Source of the DNA: Deltaproteobacteria bacterium | GTDB taxonomy: Bacteria > Myxococcota_A > UBA9042 | Direction of reading: 5' to 3' | Assembly: GCA_020632665.1 (NCBI GenBank) | Contig: JACKFC010000002.1 | Coordinates: 62,001-126,000, forward strand | DNA length: 64,000 bases | Shown: in pieces, positions 53,282 to 62,100 of the stretch | How positions within the stretch are numbered: position 1 is the first letter of the stretch | Layout of the letters: every line of letters starts with the position of its first letter | Translations under genes and position numbers: made by a program | The notes under the pieces: generated by a model | Told to the model about the DNA's origin: nothing | Databases searched by the model: none | Seen by the model: only the letters and a program-made list of their open reading frames with translations

Positions 53282-56200
53282 AGCGCCATTCGCCGCGATC
53301 TGGCCGGCACCTCGCACGGTTGTTGCCGCTGCTGCTCGCCGGCCTGCTCGGCTGCATCCGTCCGCTGCCGCTCGACGCGCCGCAGCTCGACGTCGCCGGG
53401 CGCGCGGCGGCGGCACGGCAGCGGCAGAGCCGGGAGCGGGGCGCCGCCAACCTCGAGCTGGCCTGGCTCTGCCTGCTGCACGGCCACGGCTGCGAGCGGC
53501 TGCCCGACTACGCCGTCGCCGCGGTCGAGACGGCGCCCGATATGGCGCTGGCGCAGCTCACCCGCGCCATCGGCCTGCAGGGCACCGCGGACGTCCGCGC
53601 CCGCGCCGCCGCTTGGCTCGACCTCGCGCTCTGGGCGGCGACCGCCGAGCAGGACGCCCAGACCGGACCGGGCGCCGCTGCGGCGCCGCTGGCACCCTTC
53701 GCGCTGCGCATGGCCCTGCGGCTGCGCCACCTCGACCCGGTGGCGGTCCGTGACGCCCTCGCCGACGCGCCGCACGCCCTCGACGCGGGCCTGCACCGCG
53801 CCGACGCGACCGAGCGGCACGCCGTCGCCGTGGCCTTGCGTGGCCTGCTCCCGCGGGCCGTTTGGCCGCCAGCGCTGGACGACACCGTCGGGGCGCAGGC
53901 CCGCGTCGCGGTGCACCAGACGCCGCTGCACAAACGCCCGTACAGCGGGCTCGGGGCGCTGCGGCAAGGCCCGCAGGACCTCGATCCGGCAGGCTGGATC
54001 GCGCTGCCGCAGCGCTTCGGTCGCCGCTTCGCGCTGCCGCCGGCGCCGGCGTCGGTGCGCGCGTTGCGGTTGACGTTGCCGGCCCACCCGACCGCGCGGA
54101 CGCTGCTCGTCGCCTCACCTCGGCCCCTGCAGATCAGCGACGCCAGCGGCCACTTCGGCCCGCCGTTGCCGGCTGGAAGCCACGCCATCGCGCTGCCGGC
54201 CGCCGCGACGCAGACGCGCTATATCGCCGTCTCCGCGACCGGAGAGCTCGACGCGGTCGAGGTCGCCGTGCTGCGCCCCGACCCACCGCGCGCCGCTACC
54301 GCCCCAGCGCCGGCCAAGACGTGGCAAGACCGCGCGCTGCGGCGGGTGCTCGCGATGGCCGTGGTGGCAGAGCGCGATCCGGCCGCCGCCAACCGGTGGC
54401 GCGGTCACGGCGCGCTGCCCGCGTTGCTCGGCCTGCTGCGGCACGATAGGCCCTCGGCGGCGCCCGAGTCGCTGCTCGACCGCGTGCTCGACCACCGCGA
54501 CGACCACGTCGACGCCCGCATCGGCCGCGCCGCGCGTGCCCGCGAAGAGGGGCAGGGGGCGCTCGGCCGCGCCTTGCTGGCGCCGCTGGCGATCGCGCTC
54601 GAACGCGGCGAGCGCCACGACGGCGTGCTCGCCGGCCGGCTCGACCTCTTGCTCGAGTTGGGTTGGCAGGACCTCGCCGAAGGGCTCGGCGACCACGCGG
54701 TCGCGCGGGCCGAGCAGGCGGTGGCGCGGCAGCCCGGCGATTGCGGTGCGTTGGCCGGCGCGCTCGAGTTGGCGACGCTGACCCTGGAGCGCGCGGCGAT
54801 CCGTCGCCTCCTGGCGCAGGCGCCGGCGTGTCCCGGGCTGGGGCTGCGACTGGCCGATGCGGCGTTGGCCGTCGGCGACCTGGAGCAGGCCGAGCGCCGG
54901 CTGCTCGCCCTGGTTCGGCGACCCGCGACGGCGAAGGTGGCCGGCGAGCGGCTGGCCGTGGTCCAGCGCACGCTGGGTCGACTGCGGCCGCATCAGACCC
55001 CGCGCGACGCCCGCTGGCGGCAGGTGCAGCAGCTCCGCCTCGCCGGCGAAGAGGCCGCGGCGGCGCGGGCGCTGAACCACCTGCTGCTCGACCCGGGGAT
55101 CGACGACGAGCAGCGTCGCCGTGCCCTGCAGCTCGGCGCGACGCGGCCGTGGCGCGGCCTGCAGGTCGACGGGCTGGCGCACGTCGCCGCGCACCGCGAG
55201 GTCGAAGCCGCCGGGGCCGGGATGGTCTGGCTGCTCGACCAGGAGATCGTGGTCCTGCTCCCCGGCGGCGGGGCCATTCGGCGCTTGCACCAGATCGTCC
55301 GCGTCGAGCGGGCCGAGGTCGCCGATCAGCTCGGCGAGGTGCAGGTGCCGGTCGACGCCGAGGTCGAGCTGGTCCGCACCATCTTGCCCGACGGGCAGAC
55401 GCTCGGCCCCGCCGATACGCCGGACAAAGAGACCGTCTCGCTGCGCGGCGTCGTGCCCGGCGCCTGCGTCGAGCAGATCACCGTGCAGGTCGTCGCCGCC
55501 GACGATCCCGCCACCGGCACCACCCGCCTGCCGACCTTCCTCTTCGGCTCGTTCGACGGGCCCGCCGTCCGCAGCGAGGTCGTCGTCCTCGCCCCGCCGG
55601 AGCTGCAGCCGCAGCTCGAGCGCGGCGCACAGACCCCCGAGCCCGAGCGCGGCAGCCACCCGGCGCGCGAGGGTGCCCCACCCTGGCGCCTGCTGCGCGT
55701 CGTGGTCCGCGACCAGCCGCGGCTGCGCAACGAGCCGCGGGCCAATCGCCCCGATCGCGTCTTCGCCACCCTGCGGGTCAGCGCGGGTGCTGCCGACGAG
55801 GAGACCGCCGGGCAGGTCGAAGAGCGCCTCGCCGCCCACCTCGAGCGGCGCGATCCGGCGCTCGAGCCCTGGCTCGCCGAGGCCCGCGCCGCCAAACAGG
55901 ACCCGGCGCGCTGGCAGACGCTGGTCGCCAAGCTCTTCCGCCGCATCGAAGACGGCGGCAGCGCCGGCCAGCCGGGCCCGCCGGACGGCACCGCCCGCGA
56001 GCGCAAGGGCGACCGCGCGGCGCTGCTCTGGCATCTCGCGCATCGGTCCGGCGTGCAGGCGTGCTTGCTCCGCGTCGCGCCCTGGTCCCGCGAGAAGGTC
56101 GGCACGCCGCTCGACCTCACCGACTTCGGCCTCGCCGCGGTCGAGCTGCGCTTCACCTCGCCGGGTGTTGGCGGCGAGCGCGTGGTCGTCTACGACGCCG

Positions 56201-56991
56201 GCGTCGACGGTGGGCTGCCGGACGTGCTGCGCCCCGGCCTGCGCCGCCGCCCTGCGTTGCGCTTCGGTTGCGCCGCGGGTCGCGCCGAACGACGCTTCGC
56301 CACCGCCAATCTCGGCGCCGAGAGCGACCGCCGCGAGGTCGTGGCCCGCATGCGCTGGACCGCCGAGGGTGAGGTCGAAGTCGACGGCGAAGACGTGCTG
56401 CACGGCGTGCTCGCCGTCATCGTCCGCAACCTCTTGGTCAGCGGCGACGACGAAACACGCGCCGCCGTGCTGCAGCAGCTCACCTCGGCGAGCTTCCCGG
56501 GGATGACGGCGAGCTGGCGTGACGCCCCCGGCGCGCCGGCCTACAGCGGCCTCGGCAGCGACCTGGAGCCGATCCGGCTGCGCTGGCGGGTGCGCGCGCC
56601 TGCCGATGATTTCCGCCGGCGCGCGCTGCGGCTCGGTGTGGTGCCGTATCGCCTCGGCCGGATGTACGCGACCTTGGCGGAGCGGAAGCTGCCGCTGCGC
56701 GTCGGGCATACGCTCGACGTCGTGGTGCGGCTCGAGGTCGACGCTGGTGGGCCGCTGCGCCCCGTCGCCCCGGCGGTGGTCGAGGCCGTCGCCGGCGCGC
56801 CGCACCTCTCGCTGCAGCGCACCGTGCAGCCGGGGCCGGCGGGTGTGGTGGTGGAGCAGCGGCTGCGGGTCGAGATGGGCGTCGTGGCGCCACAGGCCTA
56901 TCCGGGCTGGGCCGAGCGGCTGCGGCAGATCGACGACGCCGAGCGGCTGCGCCTCGAGCGCGCCGAGCCGGCGCTGCCGCCGCGGGGCTAG
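53278..56991 (+). CDS. lipoprotein paralogue of the transglutaminase, catalytic Cys lost
   Basis: 1237 residues; ATG overlaps the previous stop. Lipobox LLPLLLAGLLGC (about Cys26). Same plan as its neighbour: helical repeats (about 60-640), DUF3857-like region (VVLLPGGGAIRRLHQIVRVERAEVADQLGEV, TILPDGQTLGP, VSLRGVVPGACVE), then a transglutaminase-like core. Where the neighbour has FGDCKDKATLL this one reads RKGDRAALLWHL, with Arg913 in the Cys position; the later His and Asp are also not clear. Probably a non-catalytic partner, for example a substrate-binding or scaffold subunit. Fully open over 3.7 kb, so it is under selection. Confidence 0.8.
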   Translation: MKRHSPRSGRHLARLLPLLLAGLLGCIRPLPLDAPQLDVAGRAAAARQRQSRERGAANLELAWLCLLHGHGCERLPDYAVAAVETAPDMALAQLTRAIGLQGTADVRARAAAWLDLALWAATAEQDAQTGPGAAAAPLAPFALRMALRLRHLDPVAVRDALADAPHALDAGLHRADATERHAVAVALRGLLPRAVWPPALDDTVGAQARVAVHQTPLHKRPYSGLGALRQGPQDLDPAGWIALPQRFGRRFALPPAPASVRALRLTLPAHPTARTLLVASPRPLQISDASGHFGPPLPAGSHAIALPAAATQTRYIAVSATGELDAVEVAVLRPDPPRAATAPAPAKTWQDRALRRVLAMAVVAERDPAAANRWRGHGALPALLGLLRHDRPSAAPESLLDRVLDHRDDHVDARIGRAARAREEGQGALGRALLAPLAIALERGERHDGVLAGRLDLLLELGWQDLAEGLGDHAVARAEQAVARQPGDCGALAGALELATLTLERAAIRRLLAQAPACPGLGLRLADAALAVGDLEQAERRLLALVRRPATAKVAGERLAVVQRTLGRLRPHQTPRDARWRQVQQLRLAGEEAAAARALNHLLLDPGIDDEQRRRALQLGATRPWRGLQVDGLAHVAAHREVEAAGAGMVWLLDQEIVVLLPGGGAIRRLHQIVRVERAEVADQLGEVQVPVDAEVELVRTILPDGQTLGPADTPDKETVSLRGVVPGACVEQITVQVVAADDPATGTTRLPTFLFGSFDGPAVRSEVVVLAPPELQPQLERGAQTPEPERGSHPAREGAPPWRLLRVVVRDQPRLRNEPRANRPDRVFATLRVSAGAADEETAGQVEERLAAHLERRDPALEPWLAEARAAKQDPARWQTLVAKLFRRIEDGGSAGQPGPPDGTARERKGDRAALLWHLAHRSGVQACLLRVAPWSREKVGTPLDLTDFGLAAVELRFTSPGVGGERVVVYDAGVDGGLPDVLRPGLRRRPALRFGCAAGRAERRFATANLGAESDRREVVARMRWTAEGEVEVDGEDVLHGVLAVIVRNLLVSGDDETRAAVLQQLTSASFPGMTASWRDAPGAPAYSGLGSDLEPIRLRWRVRAPADDFRRRALRLGVVPYRLGRMYATLAERKLPLRVGHTLDVVVRLEVDAGGPLRPVAPAVVEAVAGAPHLSLQRTVQPGPAGVVVEQRLRVEMGVVAPQAYPGWAERLRQIDDAERLRLERAEPALPPRG

Positions 56992-56993
56992 CG

Positions 56994-58229
56994 GTGGCGG
57001 GCCGGATCTATGCCTTCGCCGGCGACGTCGAGCGCGATCTGCTGCGCCTGCGTGGCCGCCTCGGCAAGCGCGGGCGGACGGCGCTGCAACGCGACCTCGA
57101 CCACGACCTCGGCCTGCTCGCTGGCCTGCTCGGCGACCACGACGACGTCGTCCTCTGCGAAGCGCCCGCCGAGGAAGGCGCGGCCCTGCGCGCACACGTC
57201 GACGCGCTGCGGCGACGCGGGCTCCGCTGCGCCGAGCCGCTGGCGCGACCCGAAGGCGAAGCGTTGGCCGTGGACGACCTGCCGTCCGCCGCCCGAGCGC
57301 CTGCGCCCTCCGATCTCGACGCGGGGCTGCGTCCGTGGGGCTGGTCGCCGCGGCTGGTCGAGCGGCTGCGGCCGGTGCTGCAGGCCCGCGACCTCGACCC
57401 CACCGGCCGCCTGCAGACGGCGCTCGCCGCCGCGGACAAGGCCCATACCGCGGCGTTGCGGCAGGCGCTGGCCCCGCTCGGGGTGCGCGACGATGGCGCG
57501 TTGTTCGGCCAATCCGGGGCCTTGTTCGACTGCTGGGCCCAGGCCGAGGCCGCCGGCGAGGCGCTCGTCGTCAAGGCCCGCTTCGGCGGCTCGGGGCGCG
57601 ACGCGATCCGCTTGTTGCCGGGGCGCGGCGAGCCGACCGCGGCACAACGCGGCTGGATCGAGCGGACACTGCGCGAGCAAGGCAGCGTGCGCGTCGAGCG
57701 TTGGTGGCCGCGGCGGGGCGACCTCGGCCTGCTGTTGGTTCCCCTCCCTCGGACCGCCACCGCACCGCGCTTCGGCCTGCTGCCGGCGCATCGCAGCCAC
57801 TGCGACGAGCGGGGGCAGTTCCGCGGCGTGGCACTACACGGCTGGGACGCGAACCATCGGCGGCCGCCGGCGAGCGACGCCCGGGCCGCGTTGGATCGGG
57901 TCGGCCACGCCGCCGCGACGCTGCTGCAAGTGCTCGGCTACGTCGGTGCGGCCGGCGTCGACCTGATCGAGCGAGAGGGCGAGGCCGTGCCGCTGCCGGT
58001 CGAGCTCAACGCCCGGCACACGATGGGTCATGTCGGCCACGCGCTCGGCCGGGCGATGCCTCCGGGCGCGCAGGGGTGGCTGTGGATCGCGCCGCGCGGC
58101 GAGCAGGCCGAGCTGCGCGCGTTGGCCGGACCCGAGGGGACGATCGTCGCGTTGACGCCGCCGGAGCTGGCGCGCCGGGTCGTGGCATGGCAGGTCATAC
58201 GCTGTGTACACGATCGTGATTTCGATTGA
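56994..58229 (+). CDS. ATP-grasp-type enzyme of unknown substrate
   Basis: 411 residues, GTG start 2 nt after the previous stop. No signal peptide. Pre-ATP-grasp-like N-terminal domain (AGLLGDHDDVVLCEAPAEEG, LRRRGLRCAEP). ATP-grasp signs: ALVVKARFGGSGRDAIRLL (nucleotide-binding Lys and Gly loop), RVERWWPRRGDLGLLLV, VGHAAATLLQVLGYVGAAGVDLIE and the metal-binding PVELNARHTMGHVGHALGRA (E and N). ATP-grasp enzymes form amide bonds by carboxylate activation. In this operon it could make a small molecule or a peptide tag used by the envelope enzymes. Substrate is not predictable. Confidence 0.8.
   Translation: MAGRIYAFAGDVERDLLRLRGRLGKRGRTALQRDLDHDLGLLAGLLGDHDDVVLCEAPAEEGAALRAHVDALRRRGLRCAEPLARPEGEALAVDDLPSAARAPAPSDLDAGLRPWGWSPRLVERLRPVLQARDLDPTGRLQTALAAADKAHTAALRQALAPLGVRDDGALFGQSGALFDCWAQAEAAGEALVVKARFGGSGRDAIRLLPGRGEPTAAQRGWIERTLREQGSVRVERWWPRRGDLGLLLVPLPRTATAPRFGLLPAHRSHCDERGQFRGVALHGWDANHRRPPASDARAALDRVGHAAATLLQVLGYVGAAGVDLIEREGEAVPLPVELNARHTMGHVGHALGRAMPPGAQGWLWIAPRGEQAELRALAGPEGTIVALTPPELARRVVAWQVIRCVHDRDFD
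58204..58218. promoter_or_regulatory. possible antitoxin operator with TGTACA core
   Basis: GTGTACAC overlaps CACGATCGTG, both palindromic, 72-86 nt before the antitoxin ATG and inside the 3' end of the ATP-grasp gene. TGTACA is the core recognised by YefM/Phd-type antitoxins in studied systems. A TTGACG lies at 58226. A promoter here would drive the toxin-antitoxin pair. The -10 is not obvious. Confidence 0.4.
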
Positions 58230-58289
58230 CGACACAACTGGAGATCCGACAGTGTCCTCAGGGGGCGGCAATGCCCCGGGGAGGCGGCC

Positions 58290-58583
58290 ATGGACTTCGT
58301 CACAGTACGAGAGCTGCGAACACGGACCGCCGAAGTGCAGGCGCGACTGGCCTCCGGCGACGTCGTGCTGACCAGCAACGGCCGCCCGACGGCGCTCTTG
58401 ACCAGGGTCGAGGAAGGCGAGCTCGAGGAGTTGGTTCGTGAGGTGCGCCTCGCGCGGGCCCGGATGCAGCTGCGCCGGATGCAGGCCGCGGCGCGGGAGA
58501 GCGGTGCGGACGCGCTGCAGATGGCCGATATCGATGCCGAGGTCACGGCCGTACGGCGTGAGCGCAGGGCGCGCGATCAGTGA
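58290..58583 (+). CDS. Phd/YefM-family antitoxin
   Basis: 97 residues; ATG preceded by GGGGAGG. The N-terminal DNA-binding fold is typical: VTVRELRTRTAEVQARLASGDVVLTSNGRPTALL, matching the Phd pattern of a helix, a beta hairpin and GxPxA. The rest is a basic amphipathic helix (ELEELVREVRLARARMQLRRM) expected to wrap the toxin. The stop overlaps the toxin start as GTGA. Likely represses its own promoter. Confidence 0.9.
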   Translation: MDFVTVRELRTRTAEVQARLASGDVVLTSNGRPTALLTRVEEGELEELVREVRLARARMQLRRMQAAARESGADALQMADIDAEVTAVRRERRARDQ

Positions 58584-58999
58584 AGGCCGCACCCCGCATT
58601 GTCCTCGACACCAACGTCCTCGTCGCCGCGCTTTTGCACCCGGACCGCAAGCCAGCACGGGTCGTCGCACTGGTCTTCGACGGGCAGCTCCACCTGCTGG
58701 TCGACGAGCGCATCCTCGCCGAATACGACGAGGTGCTACGACGATCGAAATTCCGCTTCGCTGCGTCGAATGTCGACGCGCTGTTGTTGACGATTCGCCT
58801 GATCGCCGAGTCCGTCGTGGCGCCACCGCTCGGCGTCCACCTCCCGGACGGAGGCGACATCGCATTCGCCGAGGTCGCGGTCGGTGGCCATGCGGACGCC
58901 TTGGTCACCGGCAATGCGCGGCATTTCCCGCAGGACGCGTTGCCGTCAGTGCAGGTGGTGTCGCCAGCGGAGCTGCTGCGCCGTCTCACGTTGGGCTGA
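58580..58999 (+). CDS. PIN-domain toxin (ribonuclease)
   Basis: 139 residues from a GTG overlapping the antitoxin stop. PIN core: RIVLDTNVLVAALL with the first acidic residue (Asp10), LHLLVDERILAEYDEVLRR with the conserved Glu, and GGDIAFAEVAVGGHADALVTGN with the later Asp residues, then HFP and VVSPAELL. This is the COG1569-like group of putative toxins paired with Phd antitoxins. The site appears complete, so the toxin should be active. A TTGGGCT/AGCCCAA stem overlaps its stop. Confidence 0.9.
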   Translation: MKAAPRIVLDTNVLVAALLHPDRKPARVVALVFDGQLHLLVDERILAEYDEVLRRSKFRFAASNVDALLLTIRLIAESVVAPPLGVHLPDGGDIAFAEVAVGGHADALVTGNARHFPQDALPSVQVVSPAELLRRLTLG

Positions 59000-59166
59000 T
59001 CGAAGCCCAACCCGACGACCTTTGCTACTGCAACAGCTCCAGCACGGGCGAGCTGGTCTCGTTGTCGCCGACGCCGCACGAGCCGACCGGGACGCCCATC
59101 GCAAGCCGCCCCGCCGCGTGCTCCCTGCTGAACGATTGTCAACAATGGGCGCCGACCGGGGATCGC

Positions 59167-62100
59167 CTACCCCCCGCAGGGCGTAGCGATGACGACGTCG
59201 TCGACGAAGACGCCCGGCGTCGCATTGCCGAAGTCGTCGACGGTGTCGAAGGAGAGCTGCAACTGCACCGTTTCGCCTGCGTAGGCCGCGAGCGGGAATT
59301 TCAGGTCGAGCCAGGCGTTGGTCGTCCCGGCTTGCTTGCTCCACAGCACGACCGTCGGCTTGCCCTGACGCAGCAGGCGCACTTCGAACTTGTCGTAGTC
59401 GAGGTTCGATTCCACCGCGAGGTAGAGGCGAAGACCGAGCTGCACCGCTTGGTCCGTCGGCACCTGCAGCGCCGGCCAGGTCGCCGTCCCGCTGTGCGCG
59501 CCGCCGTATGCATAGCTGCCGGAGACCGGGTCGCCGTAGACCAGCGCGCCGGTCGCGGAGGTGGCGTATTTCGCCTTGCTGACGATATTCCAGCCTTTGT
59601 CGCCGCCTTTGCTGTTGCTCAGCGTCGCGCTGCTCACGCCCTCGAACGACTCCGAGAGCAACGGCGATGGGCAACAGGCAACGCTCAGCTTGGGCGACGC
59701 GACGCAGCGTCCGGCGTCGCACGTCTGCACCAAGCAGGCGGCGCCCGTCTTGCAGGCGGCGTCGTCCGTGCAGGTCTTGCAGCCGGCGATCTGGCTGTGC
59801 TGGCAGCCGCCGTTGGCGTCGCACCAATCGCTGGTGCAGGGGTTCTTGTCGTCGCAGGTGCTCGGCTTGTTGTCGACGCAGGCGCCGCTGGCGTCGCACG
59901 CCGCGTGGCCGGAGTGGTCCATGCGCAAGACGGCGGGGTAGCTTGGGACGGTCGTGTGGCCTGCCAGCAGCAAGCCGCCACTCCACCGCCCGAGCCCGCC
60001 GAATGCGGACGGGTATTCCGTGGCCCAGAGGTTGCGGAAGCGATGGATCTTCCGCCAGATCAGCGCGCCCTTGGGGTCGAGGCGCTCGATATAGACGCTC
60101 GGGACCGTCGCGACGACCACATCGCCGCCGATCACGACGCCGTCGCCCTCGGTCGCGACGACGCCGCCGGGAACGCTGAGGTCGGCGGCCTTCGCGACCC
60201 TGCTCCACATCACGGCGCCGCTCCCGCCCTCGAGCCGGGTGACGATGCTGTTGTGCGTCGTCGCGTTGAAGGTCAACGCGCCTGCGGCGATCGCGTCGCC
60301 TTCGCTCGACTCGGCCGCGGCGTGGTAGACGCTCGCGACCGGTTGCTCGGGCTGATGCACCCAGACCACGGCGCCGTTCGGGTCGAGCGCCGCGACGGTG
60401 CCGACCGTCGCGGCCCCGGCGCCAGACGCGCCCGCGACGATGGCCCCACCGACGGCGGTCGCTGCGATGCCGCGGCCCTGGGTCAAGGTCGCCAGCGGGC
60501 GGTTCCACAGCGGGGCGTTCTTGCTCGAGACGCGGGCGGCGCGGACGAGCAGGCCACCGCCGATCGTCTCGTGGGTCAGCGCGACGATCGATCCGTCCGA
60601 GCGAACCGCCCCGGCGACCGCCTCCGAAGTCCCGACGCAATCGGTGCAGGCTCCCAGGTCGATCGAGGGCTGGATGATGGCGTCCAGATCTGCGGGAAGT
60701 CGGCACAGTCGGGCTTTGCCGCCGCCGGTGCCGAACGCCAGGATGTCGCCGCCGCCCAGCGAGACCAGACCGCTGCCCGCGGTCATGAAGGGGCACAACG
60801 CCTGCGCCTTGGGGTGGACCTCGGCGCCGAGCGCGTCGATCGCGATGCGGAAGATCGAGGACTTGCCCTCGGTGAAGCCCGCGAGCTGGATGGCGCCCGC
60901 GTCCGTCTCGACGGCGAGCGAGGTCGACGCCGCATCGATGGTTTTGCCGTCGGCGGTCGAGAATCCTTGGCGTAGGTTGAGCAGCCGGCCCAGGTGCGAG
61001 GGCTTGCAGGCGCCCAGCTTGCAGACACCCTGTGCCGAGCAGGTGTCTTCCGGCGTGCACGAGGTCGCGGTCTGCCCGGAATGCGAGCAACCGGCGACGG
61101 CGTCGCACGCGTCGGCGGTGCAGTCGGTGGTATCGTCGCAACCGGCCCAGCCCAGGCCCTTGCAGACGCCGAGCGCGCCGCACGAGGTGTGACCGTACGG
61201 ACCCGCACGGATCACCCAAGGTCGGTCCACTCCGCCGGCGTCACGACGCCAACCCACCGCGACGAGGTCGTCCTGCACCGCCGCGAGTGCCTGCATGGAG
61301 GACGGCTGGTTCTCGGTGAACCCCCGCTGCCACTGCAGCGAGCCGACGCGGTTCAGGCCGGCGAAGTAGCCGCCCTTGCTGGTGCTGCCGATGAGGCCGA
61401 GCGCGCCGCTGCTGCCGCGCGACGCCATCGCGATCGGGCCCACGAGGTCGAGCATCCGGGGCTCGTCGAAGCCGCGGCTGCCGTCGCTCCGCAGCAGGCG
61501 CAGCTGCGACCCGGGCGATGGTGTGACGCCCGTTCGGTCGGAGTGCAAAATCGCGACCCGCCCGCCGCCCAGGGGTGCCGTCGCCACACCCTCGTCGAAG
61601 GTTCCAACCGCGGTGCTCGCCGCCCCCACGACGGTGTCGCCGGTGGCGAGGTCCATTACGTGGTAGCTCCAGGCCATGTCGCCGCCGACCGGTCGGGTCC
61701 GCACCGTGACCGCGAGCTCGGGCGTCACCGTCAGCGAATTCGCCAGCGACCCTCCGGCCTGCAAGTTGCAGACCGAGGCCGTGGACCAATCCTGCGCGCC
61801 GGTCGCCGTGATCCGGCTGTGGACGACACACTCGGTCGCAGTGCTGCTGTCATCGTGCGCGAAGGCGACGACGACGCCGCCGGTCGCCACCGGCTGCATC
61901 GCCACGACGCGTCGGACCTTGTCGGTGGCGATGACGGTGGTGCCGAGCAGCTTGCCGGTCGCGCCCGCGAAGCGACGCACCTCGGCGGTGCGCTTGCCGT
62001 CGGCGCCGGCGATCCTGCCCGCGACCCAGACCGCGCCGTCACCGGGGTTCGCCACCGCGCCGGCGGCGGTTTCGGCGTCGACCTTGCCGGCTGGGTTTTG

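Noticed and set aside
54115..57195. Long minus-strand open frame opposite the transglutaminase paralogue and ATP-grasp genes
   Set aside because: Arg/Ala/Gly-rich shadow frame. The plus strand carries recognisable motifs and overlapping start-stop junctions.
59000..59160. Plus-strand reading frame with several Cys after the PIN toxin
   Set aside because: Short, no start or ribosome-binding site, and no similarity I recognise; treated as spacer between convergent genes.
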